64,000 bases of DNA from Sinomonas cyclohexanicum (GTDB lineage Bacteria; Actinomycetota; Actinomycetes; Actinomycetales; Micrococcaceae), in assembly GCF_020886775.1 (NCBI RefSeq), contig NZ_AP024525.1:1302001-1366000 (forward strand), in the 5' to 3' direction. The notes beneath the pieces are model-generated. The model had not been told where the DNA came from and searched no databases. It worked only from the letters and a program-made list of their open reading frames with translations. Of the stretch, positions 25,043 through 33,158 are shown in pieces. The number at the start of each line of letters is the position of its first letter. The first letter of the stretch is position 1. Position numbers and translations under genes: made by a program.

Positions 25043-25717
25043 CTACGCCGCGGGCACCCCGAGCACGGCGAGCATGATCGCGATGAAGTGCACGGTGAAC
25101 GCCGCGACCGTGAACGCGTGGAAGAACTCGTGGAACCCGAAGTGCTGGTACGAGAAGTTGGGCCGGCGGACACCGTAGAACACTGCGCCCGCGATGTAGA
25201 GGGCCCCGCCCACGCAGATGAGGATGGCTGCGGGGATGCTCGCGGCGAAGAACTCGGGCAGGAACAGCAGGGCCGCGCAGCCGAGCACCACGTAGATGGG
25301 CACGTACAGCCAGCGCGGGGCTCCGACCCACAGGGTGCGGAACGCGACCCCGGCGAGCGCACCGGCCCAGATGAGCGTGAGGAGCAGCACGGCGGTGGGC
25401 CGGGGGAGGAGCACCCAGGACAGAGGCGTGTAGGTGCCGGCGATCACGAGCATGATGTTCGTGTGGTCGAGCCGCTTGAGCACGGCCTTGACGCGCGGGG
25501 ACCAGTTGCCGCGGTGGTAGACCGCGCTGACTGAGAACAGCAGGAGGCCGGTGAGCGCGTAGACCGCGCACGCGACCTTCCGGTCGGCGCCGGGGGCGAG
25601 CGCGATCAGCACGATGCCGGCGGCGAGGGCCAGCGGCGTGGTCACGGCGTGGATCCAGCCGCGCCACGAGGGCTTGATGGACAGGAGTTCTGCGCGCACG
25701 GCGGCGGACTGCTGCAT
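25043..25717 (-). CDS. Hemolysin III / YqfA family membrane protein
   Basis: A seven-helix membrane protein of about 224 aa in the PAQR/hemolysin III superfamily. Family metal-site motifs are visible: SAVYHRG in an early helix, LDHTNIM, and GFHEFFHAF near the C-terminus. Despite the name most are not proven toxins. Starts possible at ATG 25723 or 25717; I choose 25717 because a TAGGAT -10 (minus strand, 25725-25730) lies 7 nt before it and only 1 nt before the other. Corresponds to Rv1085c, divergent from uppS. Confidence 0.87.
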   Translation of the reverse strand: MQQSAAVRAELLSIKPSWRGWIHAVTTPLALAAGIVLIALAPGADRKVACAVYALTGLLLFSVSAVYHRGNWSPRVKAVLKRLDHTNIMLVIAGTYTPLSWVLLPRPTAVLLLTLIWAGALAGVAFRTLWVGAPRWLYVPIYVVLGCAALLFLPEFFAASIPAAILICVGGALYIAGAVFYGVRRPNFSYQHFGFHEFFHAFTVAAFTVHFIAIMLAVLGVPAA

Positions 25718-25728
25718 GGGCATTATCC

Positions 25729-25750
25729 TAACTTACGTCTGGGTAAGTTA
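25729..25750. promoter_or_regulatory. 22-bp palindromic operator at the hemolysin III promoter
   Basis: Perfect 8-bp arms TAACTTAC and GTAAGTTA with a 6-nt spacer. The left arm overlaps the TAGGAT -10 of the hemolysin III gene by 2 bp, so binding would block that promoter; it could also act on divergent uppS. The size and symmetry suit a TetR-type dimer. The regulator is not in the window. Confidence 0.55.
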
Positions 25751-25823
25751 CTCGAGAGTAGCATGTGGACGGGCTGCGGTAGCCTAGAGGGGCAGCTGCA
25801 CGGAATCGACGGGCGGGAGGGGC

Positions 25824-26585
25824 ATGGAACTGCCCGGTTTCCTCTATGGCTTCTACGAGCGCAGGCTCCAGCGTTCGCTGAGCCGGGACAGCATCCCCAA
25901 GCACGTCGGCGTCATGGTGGACGGCAACCGCCGCTGGGCCCGCCAGTTCAACGCCCCCACCAGTCAGGGCCACCGTGCCGGGGCGGACAAGATCCATGAG
26001 TTCCTCGGCTGGTGCCGCGAGCTGGGCGTTCGCGTCGTGACGCTGTACATGCTCTCCACCGACAACCTCAGCCGCTCGAGCGAGGAACTCGCTGAGTTGA
26101 CCACGATCATCGCGGACACCCTGGACCGGCTCGATGACGACCCGGCCGTCTCCGTCCACGCGATGGGCGCGCCCGAGATGCTCCCCGACCACCTTGCCGA
26201 GCGCCTCGCGCGCCTCACCGACAAGCCCAGCCCGTCGGAGCCGCTCCACGTCAACGTGGCGGTGGGCTACGGCGGGCGCCGCGAGATCGTCGACGCCGTC
26301 CGCAACCTCCTCCGCGACGCCCTTTCCCGCGGCGAGGATATCGCCGCCCTCGCCGAGCGCCTCGACGTGGACGACATCTCCCGATTCCTCTACACCGCCG
26401 GCCAGCCGGACCCCGACCTCGTGATCCGCACGTCCGGCGAGCAGCGCCTCTCCGGCTTCCTCATGTGGCAGAGCGCGTACAGCGAGTTCTACTTCTGCGA
26501 AGCCCTGTGGCCGGCCTTCCGCAAGGTCGACTTCCTCCGCGCGCTGCGCGACTACGCGGGCCGGCAGCGCCGCTTCGGCGCGTAG
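25824..26585 (+). CDS. Isoprenyl transferase (cis-prenyltransferase), short-chain type
   Basis: A 253-aa UPP-synthase-family enzyme. The catalytic Asp33 lies in VMVDGNRRWAR (30-40), and the C-terminal IPP-binding motif RTSGEQRLSGFLMWQSAY is intact. The sequence VMVDGNRRW and the position next to hemolysin III correspond to Rv1086, which makes omega,E,Z-farnesyl diphosphate, rather than to the long-chain Rv2361c type. The chain length here is therefore inferred. Feeds synthesis of polyprenyl carriers for the cell wall. The ribosome site is the A/G-rich GGGAGGGG before ATG. Confidence 0.88.
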   Translation: MELPGFLYGFYERRLQRSLSRDSIPKHVGVMVDGNRRWARQFNAPTSQGHRAGADKIHEFLGWCRELGVRVVTLYMLSTDNLSRSSEELAELTTIIADTLDRLDDDPAVSVHAMGAPEMLPDHLAERLARLTDKPSPSEPLHVNVAVGYGGRREIVDAVRNLLRDALSRGEDIAALAERLDVDDISRFLYTAGQPDPDLVIRTSGEQRLSGFLMWQSAYSEFYFCEALWPAFRKVDFLRALRDYAGRQRRFGA

Positions 26586-26615
26586 CCGGGCCTTCCTGGT
26601 GCGGAGAGGGCCGGC

Positions 26616-27281
26616 TCAGGAGCCCGATGCCCTGGGCCCGTCGAGCCCGACGTGTGCGCGCAGGAGGACCGCGTAGCGGTCGGCGTCCCCGCGCTCCAGG
26701 AATGTCACGAGCCGCCGGTGGTCGGACAAGAACCGAGGCAGGTTCGCCCCGCCCGAGCGCGCCACCGTGTGGGTGAGCCGCTCGAGCCGGGGCCTGATCT
26801 GGGCGTAGAAGCCGTCCACGAGGGTGTTGCCCGAAGCGGCGGCGACCCGGGCGTGGAAGGCGTGGTCGGCGCGGGTGAACGCGAGGGAGTCGCCGTCCCG
26901 GAGCGCGTCTGCCTGGGCCGAGAGGATGGCGTCCAGTGCCGCGGCCGTCGCCGCGGTGGCGGCCTCCGAGGACCCGCATGCGCGCACCGACTCCGACTCG
27001 AGCATGACCCGGGCCTCGAGGAGCTGCCGGGTTGCTGCGCCGTCCTCGGCGGTCACCACCGCGCCCTTCTTGGGGTAGAGGCGCAGCAGGCCCTCGGCGG
27101 CGAGCCGGAGGAACGCCTCGCGCACGGGGGTTCGGCTCACGCCGAGCTCGGCGGACTGCTCGCCCTCCGTGATGAGCGCGCCGGGAGCCAGGACGCCGAG
27201 GACGATCTTGTCGGCGAGGGCCGCGTGTGCGCGATCCGCGGCGCTCTGGGCGGCCTGGGGAGCTGGCGCGTGCGGACTCAT
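26616..27281 (-). CDS. GntR-family regulator, FadR (FCD) subfamily
   Basis: A 221-aa protein. The N-terminal winged helix has the GntR hallmark LGVSRTPVREAFLRLAAEGL (about 46-65), and the C-terminal FCD helical domain keeps metal-site-type residues in DHAFHARVAAASGN and HRRL. Such regulators respond to organic acids or sugar acids. TAGGAT (minus strand, 27288-27293) lies 6 nt before the ATG, so the message is leaderless. A 28-bp palindrome at 27296-27323 covers its -35 region and is the likely operator. The target pathway is not obvious from neighbours; divergent gene is PhoH. Confidence 0.85.
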   Translation of the reverse strand: MSPHAPAPQAAQSAADRAHAALADKIVLGVLAPGALITEGEQSAELGVSRTPVREAFLRLAAEGLLRLYPKKGAVVTAEDGAATRQLLEARVMLESESVRACGSSEAATAATAAALDAILSAQADALRDGDSLAFTRADHAFHARVAAASGNTLVDGFYAQIRPRLERLTHTVARSGGANLPRFLSDHRRLVTFLERGDADRYAVLLRAHVGLDGPRASGS

Positions 27282-27295
27282 GGTGCCATCCTAGG

Positions 27296-27323
27296 CTGTT
27301 GCATTTATTGATAGATGCAACAG
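27296..27323. promoter_or_regulatory. 28-bp palindrome, probable GntR operator
   Basis: Perfect 9-bp arms CTGTTGCAT and ATGCAACAG with a 10-nt AT-rich spacer. It begins 2 bp upstream of the -10 of the gntR gene, so the protein probably represses itself. Confidence 0.65.
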
Positions 27324-27419
27324 GCCGTCGAGTGGGGGTGAATGACACAGCTGTGATTTACCGGACACTCCCCGCGATGTAACCCGCCCGTCATGTGGCC
27401 CGGCGTACATTGACGGCAT

Positions 27420-27437
27420 CGGGGGCATCCGCCCCCG
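27420..27437 (+). promoter_or_regulatory. Stem-loop at the expected 5' end of the phoH message
   Basis: CGGGGGC/GCCCCCG arms with a 4-nt loop, 4 nt before the Shine-Dalgarno GGGGAGG (27442-27448). A TACATT -10 (27406-27411) would start transcription at or just before the stem, giving an mRNA that begins with a hairpin. Similar in layout to the hairpin before livK. Confidence 0.4.
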
Positions 27438-27454
27438 GTGCGGGGAGGCCGAGT

Positions 27455-28915
27455 ATGGACGTTGCGTCGCAGCAGCTCCAGGAGGCCGGTCCGGCCTCGC
27501 GGCCGAGCCGGACGGAACTGGAGAACGCCGGGGGAACACCCCCGGGGGCTGGAGTCGACGTGACGACCAACGACGGGACGACGAAGGCGGGGCTCGCCCG
27601 GCAGGACACAGAGCAGCGCAGGACCTACGTTCTGGACACGTCCGTGCTGCTGTCCGATCCGCGGGCCCTCCTGCGCTTCGCGGAACATGAGGTGGTGATC
27701 CCCGTCGTCGTGATCACCGAACTCGAGGGCAAGCGCCACGATTCCGAGTTGGGCTACTTTGCCCGCAAGGCACTGCGGCTCCTCGACGACCTGCGGGTCC
27801 AGCACGGGAGTCTGAACCACCCCGTGCCGCTCGAGACCGACGGCGGCGCCGTGGGCGGCACGCTCACCGTGGAGCTCAACCACATCTCGGCGGACGTCCT
27901 GCCGGCGGGCTTCCGCAGCGGCGACAACGACTCCCGGATCCTCGCCGTCGCACAGAACATGGCCAACGAGGGCCGAGCGGTGACCTTGGTGTCCAAGGAC
28001 CTCCCGATGCGCGTCAAGGCGTCTGCCATGGGGCTGGACGCGGACGAGTACCGCAACGAGCAGATCGTCGACTCGGGCTGGACGGGCGTGGCGGAGGTGG
28101 ATGCCACCGAGGAGCAGGTCGCGACCCTCTACGGCCACGAGCCCGCATTCATCCCCGAGGCCGCTGAGCTGCCCGTCAACACGGGCCTCGTGATCCTCTC
28201 CCCGCGCGGCTCGGCGCTGGGCCGCGTCGGGGCGGACAAGCAGGTCAGGCTCGTGAGGGGGGACCGCGAGGTGTTCGGCCTGCACGGCCGATCCGCGGAG
28301 CAGCGCCTCGCGATCGACCTCCTCATGGATCCCACGGTCGGCATCGTCTCGCTCGGCGGCAAGGCCGGCACGGGCAAGTCAGCGCTCGCCCTGTGCGCGG
28401 GCCTCGAGGCAGTCATGGAGAGGCGCGAGCACAAGAAGGTGGTCGTGTTCCGGCCGCTGTTCGCGGTGGGCGGGCAGGAGCTCGGCTACCTCCCCGGGTC
28501 CGAGGCCGAGAAGATGAACCCATGGGGCCAGGCGGTCTTCGACACGCTCGGCGCGCTCGTGAGCAAGGACGTCCTGGACCACGTGATGGATGCCGGCCTG
28601 ATCGAGGTCCTGCCGCTCACGCACATCCGCGGCCGCTCGCTGCACGACTCCTTCGTGATCGTGGACGAGGCGCAGTCCCTCGAGAAGAACGTCCTGCTCA
28701 CGGTCATGAGCCGCATGGGCCAGAACTCGAAGATCGTCCTCACCCACGACGTCGCCCAGCGCGACAACCTCCGCGTGGGCCGCCACGACGGGATCGCCGC
28801 CGTGGTCGAGACGCTCAAGGGGCACCCGCTGTTCGCCCACGTGACGCTCACGCGCTCGGAGCGCTCGCCGATCGCGGCGCTCGTCACCGAGCTCCTCGAG
28901 GGGGCCGAGATCTGA
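27455..28915 (+). CDS. PhoH family protein with N-terminal PIN domain (PhoH2 type)
   Basis: A 486-aa fusion of a PIN ribonuclease-like domain and a PhoH ATPase. PIN residues begin at [11 protein letters not shown] (Asp61) and continue with acidic positions in VITELEGK and DNDSRILA. The ATPase has Walker [10 protein letters not shown] and Walker [10 protein letters not shown]. Mycobacterial PhoH2 (Rv1095) with this architecture is a sequence-specific RNA helicase and RNase. The first about 50 residues are low complexity. ATG at 27455 has GGGGAGG 6 nt upstream. Single-gene unit. Confidence 0.9.
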   Translation: MDVASQQLQEAGPASRPSRTELENAGGTPPGAGVDVTTNDGTTKAGLARQDTEQRRTYVLDTSVLLSDPRALLRFAEHEVVIPVVVITELEGKRHDSELGYFARKALRLLDDLRVQHGSLNHPVPLETDGGAVGGTLTVELNHISADVLPAGFRSGDNDSRILAVAQNMANEGRAVTLVSKDLPMRVKASAMGLDADEYRNEQIVDSGWTGVAEVDATEEQVATLYGHEPAFIPEAAELPVNTGLVILSPRGSALGRVGADKQVRLVRGDREVFGLHGRSAEQRLAIDLLMDPTVGIVSLGGKAGTGKSALALCAGLEAVMERREHKKVVVFRPLFAVGGQELGYLPGSEAEKMNPWGQAVFDTLGALVSKDVLDHVMDAGLIEVLPLTHIRGRSLHDSFVIVDEAQSLEKNVLLTVMSRMGQNSKIVLTHDVAQRDNLRVGRHDGIAAVVETLKGHPLFAHVTLTRSERSPIAALVTELLEGAEI

Positions 28916-28917
28916 GG

Positions 28918-29097
28918 GTCGACGACGCGCGCGTCCTCGCCTTCCGCCTCGACGGGCACCATCTCTCAGACGGCGCACGCTGCGGCAGCCTCGAGCAGGC
29001 GGCTGGAGCGTGCGCCGTCATCGAGGAGGAAGCCCACAGGCTCGCCGCCTTCCGGGGACACCCACGCGCCGAGGTCGCCTACACCACCGGCGGCTGA
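28918..29097 (+). pseudogene. Remnant of a winged-helix DNA-binding domain protein
   Basis: Two bases after the phoH stop, an open stretch of 59 codons without an ATG, GTG or TTG start near its beginning reads VDDARVLAFRLDGHHLSDG... then GSLEQAAGACAV. This resembles the N-terminus of the winged-helix DNA-binding domain family (HTH_42 type), whose members continue for another 300 or more residues. Here it breaks off into unrelated codons and a TGA, overlapping the end of the GNAT gene. It looks like a decayed fragment. Family recall is from memory and should be treated as tentative. Confidence 0.45.
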
Positions 29098-29744
29098 ACC
29101 CCGAGGAAGGCTGCCGCGGCGTCGTGTCCCTCGACGCGCAGCTCCCACTCCGGGCGCCGGAAGCTCTCCGGGGGCAGGCGGAGCCGCAGTTCGCGCTCGA
29201 CGACGCCGGGCCGCGGCGAGCGTCGCGCCTCGCCGTTGGGCTCGTACCCCAGTTTCCGGCTCACCCCGAGCGAGGGCGCGTTCCAGTCCCACGCGCTCGT
29301 GGTGGCGACCTCGGCGCCGAGGTGGTCGAAGGCCCACAGGAGTACCGCCGCCCGCATCTCGGTGCCGAGCCCGCGACCCTGGGCGTCACGGCGCAGCCAC
29401 GAGCCTGTGTTGACCGTCCTGAGCGTTGGAAAGCCTCTGGCGATGACGTCCTGCGAGCCGAGCAGCGCGCCGTCGTGCGCGAAGATCCCGAACATGATCA
29501 TCCAGTCCTCCGGGCGGCTGCGGAGGCGGCACTCCCAGATCCACCTGGCGGTGTTCGGTGCGAGGTCCGGCGACTCGTCCCACGGCATCCCGAAGGGCGT
29601 GCGGCCGCCCCCGTGGCCGTGGATCCCGGACGCCGCGGCCTCGACATACCGCGGAATGTCCTCATCGCGGAGCGGACGCAGCACAAGACGCGGCGTCATG
29701 AGGGACAGGCCGAAGATCGGCCAGAGGTCGGCCAGGGAGGTCAT
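29079..29744 (-). CDS. GNAT family N-acetyltransferase (RimJ/RimL-like)
   Basis: A 221-aa acetyltransferase. TPRLVLRPLRDEDIP is the usual first strand and helix, and DAQGRGLGTEMRAAVL is the acetyl-CoA pyrophosphate-binding motif A. The late GVSRKLGYEPNGEARRS is also typical of RimJ/RimL relatives acting on amino groups. The substrate is unknown. TAGCGT (minus strand, 29751-29756) ends 6 nt before the ATG: leaderless. Its 3' end overlaps the winged-helix remnant. Confidence 0.85.
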   Translation of the reverse strand: MTSLADLWPIFGLSLMTPRLVLRPLRDEDIPRYVEAAASGIHGHGGGRTPFGMPWDESPDLAPNTARWIWECRLRSRPEDWMIMFGIFAHDGALLGSQDVIARGFPTLRTVNTGSWLRRDAQGRGLGTEMRAAVLLWAFDHLGAEVATTSAWDWNAPSLGVSRKLGYEPNGEARRSPRPGVVERELRLRLPPESFRRPEWELRVEGHDAAAAFLGVQPPVV

Positions 29745-29801
29745 GGCGTCACGCTAGCGCACGCGGGCTCGGGGCGGCGTCAACTCCGATAGGGTTCGAG
29801 C

Positions 29802-30314
29802 GTGACCCTCCGCCTCCCCGAGCTCTGGCAGAGCAGCCCCGCCGCGTTCTGGCTCGTCGTGGCATGCCTGTGCTATTTCGTGTGGATGGCCGCCCGGCTC
29901 GCCGTGATCGACATCCGCAGCCACCTCTTGCCCAACCGGATCGTCCTGCCCAGCTATTGGGCGGCCGTCCCGCTCACCGTGGCCGCGGCGGTCGCTGCCG
30001 GCGGCTTCGACCTCGGCGCTGCGCTGCGGGTGCTCGGCGGCGGTGCCGTGCTGTGGCTCGCCTACTTCGTGCTCCGGGTCGTGTACCCGGCCGGGATGGG
30101 GTTCGGAGACGTGAAGCTCGCGGGGGTGCTCGGGCTGTACCTCGGCTTCCTCAGCTGGGCCCACCTGTTCTGGGCCACCGCCGCCGCGTTCCTGCTGGGC
30201 GGCCTCTTCGGCCTCGGTCTCATCGTGACTCGGCGCGGCACGGCGAAGTCCGCGATCCCGTTCGGGCCGTTCATGCTCGTGGGCGCGGCGCTCGCGCTCG
30301 CGCTCCCGGCCTGA
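29802..30314 (+). CDS. Prepilin peptidase, type A24, lacking the methylase domain
   Basis: A 170-aa membrane aspartic protease. The two catalytic Asp lie in VIDIRSHLLPNR (about residue 38) and in the GxGD-type motif GMGFGDVKLAGVLG (about 104-106). The N-terminal methyltransferase domain of PilD is absent, as in small TadV/FppA-like enzymes. No pilin or secretion genes are nearby. GTG start with TAGGGT (29790-29795) 6 nt upstream: leaderless. The stop is followed 6 nt later by the 19-bp repeat array. Confidence 0.85.
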   Translation: MTLRLPELWQSSPAAFWLVVACLCYFVWMAARLAVIDIRSHLLPNRIVLPSYWAAVPLTVAAAVAAGGFDLGAALRVLGGGAVLWLAYFVLRVVYPAGMGFGDVKLAGVLGLYLGFLSWAHLFWATAAAFLLGGLFGLGLIVTRRGTAKSAIPFGPFMLVGAALALALPA

Positions 30315-30320
30315 TCCGTT

Positions 30321-30372
30321 GAGGGGTCACTTCCCCGTCGAGGGGTCACCTCCCTGTTGAGGGGTCACTTCC
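30321..30372. repeat. Left 19-bp tandem array (three GAGGGGTCACTTCC units)
   Basis: GAGGGGTCACTTCC at 30321, 30340 (one mismatch) and 30359, spaced exactly 19 bp with 5-nt CCGTC/CTGTT-like linkers. It lies across the 3' end of the NUDIX gene and supplies its last codons and stop. An inverted partner array lies at 30923-30974. Confidence 0.93.
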
Positions 30373-30836
30373 ACGAAATGGGAGCGCCGCTCCGGGTCCT
30401 GCGCCCACTCGATGGCGCGGCGGTGGAGCGGCGGAAGGTCAGGAAGCTCGCCCGGGGAGAACCACGCGACCTCGAGATTCTCGTCATCAGCGACCCGCGC
30501 CTCGCCACCTACGTACGTGCACGCCATGACGACGTCCAGGTACTGCGCGTGGTCTCCGTTGGGATACACCATCGGAGCCGTCACACCGACGCCGGCGAGG
30601 TGGGTCACTATGACGTCCACCCCCGTCTCCTCAAGCACCTCGCGCACCGCCGTGGCAGCGGGCTCCTCGCCGGGCTCCATGATCCCGGCCGGCACCGTCC
30701 ATCGGCCGTTGTCGGCGCGCCGCACGAGGAGGAGGCAGCCGGCGTCATCCGTCACCACCGCCTTGACCCCCGGCAGCCACAGCGGGTGGACCCCGACCTT
30801 CTCGCGCAGGGTCAGGATGAATTCGGGAGTGGGCAT
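30327..30836 (-). CDS. NUDIX hydrolase
   Basis: A 169-aa pyrophosphohydrolase. The NUDIX box GIMEPGEEPAATAVREVLEETGV occupies 51-73 with all catalytic positions present. It has N-terminal strands PLWLPGVKAVVTD typical of ADP-ribose/NTP-type members; the substrate cannot be named. TAAGCT (minus strand, 30843-30848) ends 6 nt before ATG: leaderless. The C-terminal residues EVTPQQGGDPSTGK are encoded by the 19-bp repeat array, so the original end was probably replaced. The gene is bracketed by inverted arrays. Confidence 0.9.
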   Translation of the reverse strand: MPTPEFILTLREKVGVHPLWLPGVKAVVTDDAGCLLLVRRADNGRWTVPAGIMEPGEEPAATAVREVLEETGVDVIVTHLAGVGVTAPMVYPNGDHAQYLDVVMACTYVGGEARVADDENLEVAWFSPGELPDLPPLHRRAIEWAQDPERRSHFVEVTPQQGGDPSTGK

Positions 30837-30870
30837 GAACTCAGCTTAGGCCGGCACCCACAGAGCGAGA

Positions 30871-30916
30871 ACGACGGCGGCCGCCGCCTCGTGCGGGAGG
30901 CGACGGCCGCCGTCGT
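30871..30916 (-). terminator. Hairpin terminator downstream of fumC
   Basis: A 20-bp stem with one mismatch (30871-30890 with 30897-30916) and a 6-nt loop, with the shared ACGACGGC outer stem. It lies beyond the right 19-bp array in the fumC direction and upstream of the NUDIX promoter. Confidence 0.8.
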
Positions 30917-30922
30917 GCGTAC

Positions 30923-30974
30923 CAAGGTGACTCCTCAGCTGGGAAGTGACCCCTCAAGCGGGAAGTGACCCCTC
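30923..30974. repeat. Right 19-bp tandem array, inverted
   Basis: The complement GGAAGTGACCCCTC occurs at 30942 and 30961, with a diverged copy at 30923, again with a 19-bp period. It is oriented opposite to the left array (30321-30372), so the two face each other across the 550-bp NUDIX segment. It lies in the fumC 3' untranslated region. Confidence 0.92.
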
Positions 30975-30990
30975 AGCGGTCAGGGGAGGC

Positions 30991-32430
30991 CTACTTGTTC
31001 GGGCCCGTCATGGTGGTGACGTCGAGGGCCTTGTCGAGGTCGGCCTCGGAGACCTTGCCCTCGCCCTCGCCGACGAAGCCGAGCGCCACGGTGGCCTCGC
31101 GGATCGTGAGGCCCTCCTTGACGGCCTTCTTCGCGATGGCGGCGGCGTTCTCGTAGCCGATGAACTTGTTCAGCGGCGTCACGATCGAGGGGGAGGCCTC
31201 GGCGAGGAAGCGCGCGCGCTCGACGTTGGCCTGGATGCCGTCGACCATCTTGTCCGCCATGACGCGGGCCGTGTTGGACAGGAGGCGGATCGACTCGAGC
31301 AGGTTCGCGGCCATGACCGGGATGCCGACGTTGAGCTCGAACGCGCCGTTGGTCGAGGACAGGGCGATCGTGGTGTCGTTGCCGACGACCTGGGCGGCCA
31401 CCATGATCGCGGCCTCGCAGATCACGGGGTTGACCTTGCCCGGCATGATCGACGAGCCCGGCTGCAGGTCCGGGATGGCGATCTCGCCGAGGCCCGTGTT
31501 GGGGCCGGAGCCCATCCAGCGCAGGTCGTTGGCGATCTTCATGATCGAGTACGCGATGTTGCGCAGCTGGCCCGAGGCCTCGATGAGGCCGTCGCGGTTC
31601 GCCTGGGCCTCGAAGTGGTTGCGCGCCTCGGTGATCGGCAGCGCGGTGTCCTGCGCGAGGAGCTCGATGACACGCTGCGGGAAGCCCGCCGGGGTGTTGA
31701 TGCCGGTGCCCACGGCGGTGCCGCCGAGCGGGACCTCTGCGACGCGGGGGAGCGAGGCCTCGATGCGCTCGATCCCGTAGCGGACCTGCGCCTCGTAACC
31801 GCCGAACTCCTGGCCGAGCGTGACCGGGGTGGCGTCCATGAGGTGGGTGCGGCCGGACTTGACGACGTCCTTGAACTCGTCGGCCTTGCGGCTGAACGAG
31901 GCCGCGAGGTAGGTCAGGGCCGGGACCAGATCGTTCAGGAGCGCGTTCGTCGCCGCGACGTGTACCGAGGTCGGGAACACGTCGTTGGAGGACTGCGACG
32001 CGTTGACGTGGTCGTTCGGGTGGACGACCTTGTCGCTGCCCTGGTCCTTGAGCGCACGGGTCGCGAGCTCGGCGATGACCTCGTTCATGTTCATGTTGCT
32101 CGAGGTGCCCGAGCCGGTCTGGAAGACGTCGATCGGGAAGTGCTCGTCGAATTCGCCGGCGGCGACACGGTCGGCGGCGTCGGCGATCGCGTCCGCGAGA
32201 TCGCCATCGATCACGCCGAGGTCCTCGTTGGCGCGCGCGGCGGCCTTCTTGACTCGGGCCAGCGCCTCGATGTGCTTGCGCTCGAGGGTCTTGCCCGAGA
32301 TCGGGAAGTTCTCGACGGCGCGCTGCGTCTGGGCGCGGTAGAGGGCGGACGCAGGGACGCGCACCTCGCCCATCGTGTCGTGCTCGATCCGGTATTCCGT
32401 GGCAGGGGCCTGCACTGCAGAGTCAGTCAT
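30991..32430 (-). CDS. fumC: Class II fumarate hydratase
   Basis: Interconverts fumarate and L-malate in the citric acid cycle. The superfamily signature [11 protein letters not shown] and the substrate-site segments [11 protein letters not shown] and [10 protein letters not shown] are complete; length 479 aa is standard. TAATCT (minus strand, 32438-32443) ends 7 nt before the ATG. The order PhoH2, fumarase, glpX, DUF4245 resembles Rv1095-Rv1100 of M. tuberculosis, with local rearrangement. Confidence 0.95.
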   Translation of the reverse strand: MTDSAVQAPATEYRIEHDTMGEVRVPASALYRAQTQRAVENFPISGKTLERKHIEALARVKKAAARANEDLGVIDGDLADAIADAADRVAAGEFDEHFPIDVFQTGSGTSSNMNMNEVIAELATRALKDQGSDKVVHPNDHVNASQSSNDVFPTSVHVAATNALLNDLVPALTYLAASFSRKADEFKDVVKSGRTHLMDATPVTLGQEFGGYEAQVRYGIERIEASLPRVAEVPLGGTAVGTGINTPAGFPQRVIELLAQDTALPITEARNHFEAQANRDGLIEASGQLRNIAYSIMKIANDLRWMGSGPNTGLGEIAIPDLQPGSSIMPGKVNPVICEAAIMVAAQVVGNDTTIALSSTNGAFELNVGIPVMAANLLESIRLLSNTARVMADKMVDGIQANVERARFLAEASPSIVTPLNKFIGYENAAAIAKKAVKEGLTIREATVALGFVGEGEGKVSEADLDKALDVTTMTGPNK

Positions 32431-32507
32431 GGCTCCCAGATTAGACCCCTGCCGCGTACACCCTCGAACCGAGACGGGAGTGCTGGTCTCGCCGACGCTG
32501 GCCGGGC

Positions 32508-33122
32508 CTAGACCTCGCCGATCTTCGAGACGAGCTCGGCCTTGCCCTCGGCGAGGTGGTAGCAGACACCGAGGACGGCGGTGCGGCCCTCCTCGACGGC
32601 CTTCGCGATGATCTGCGACGTCTCGAGGAGGCGGCCGCCGGTCTGCTTCGCATGCTCGACCACCGTGTTGTCGACGTCGGTGATCCCGTTGCGCTGCGCC
32701 GTCAGCACGCTCGGCATGATGCGCTCGACGAGGTCCCGCACGAACCCCTGGGGCATCTCGCCGGTCTCGTAGGCCTCGACACTGGCCGTCACGGCGCCGC
32801 ACGAATCATGGCCGAGGACCACGATGAGGGGCACGTTGAGGGGCTCGATCGCGTATTCGAGGGAGCCGAGCACGGCCTCATCGATGACGTGGCCGGCCGA
32901 GCGGACCACGAACGCGTCGCCCAGACCGAGGTCGAAGATGATCTCGGCCGCGAGCCGCGAGTCGGAGCAGCCGAAGATCACGCACACGGGGTTCTGGGTC
33001 TCCACGAGCTCGGCCCGTCGGGCGGAGTCCTGATTCGGATGGCTGCTCATGCCATCCACGAAGCGCTGGTTTCCGTCGCGCAGCAGCTGCCACGCCTGGG
33101 CTGGTGTCAGAGAATGAGGCAC
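32508..33122 (-). CDS. Beta-carbonic anhydrase
   Basis: A zinc enzyme interconverting CO2 and bicarbonate. Zinc ligands Cys52 (in GCSDSR, 51-56), His105 and Cys108 (GHDSCG) are present, with the Asp54-Arg56 dyad. Length 204 aa is typical. I use GTG at 33120-33122: TAGAGT (minus strand, 33130-33135) ends 7 nt before it, while an in-frame GTG at 33131 would overlap that -10. Confidence 0.92.
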   Translation of the reverse strand: MPHSLTPAQAWQLLRDGNQRFVDGMSSHPNQDSARRAELVETQNPVCVIFGCSDSRLAAEIIFDLGLGDAFVVRSAGHVIDEAVLGSLEYAIEPLNVPLIVVLGHDSCGAVTASVEAYETGEMPQGFVRDLVERIMPSVLTAQRNGITDVDNTVVEHAKQTGGRLLETSQIIAKAVEEGRTAVLGVCYHLAEGKAELVSKIGEV

Positions 33123-33158
33123 GCGCCCCACTCTACGCCCGGGCCCTTCCGTGACGCG

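Noticed and set aside
25043-25717. True hemolysin or virulence factor
   Set aside because: The hemolysin III name is historical; the family is a conserved membrane protein of housekeeping type and the context is core genome.
27346-27355. CACAGCTGTG palindrome upstream of phoH as an operator
   Set aside because: A 10-bp palindrome is short, and it is not placed at a recognisable promoter element.
30321-30974. CRISPR array
   Set aside because: The units are 19 bp with only 5-nt linkers, inverted on the two sides, and no cas genes are present; spacers of 30-40 nt are absent.
30327-30974. Insertion sequence around the NUDIX gene
   Set aside because: The inverted arrays are suggestive, but there is no transposase, and I could not see flanking target-site duplication, so I report repeats only.
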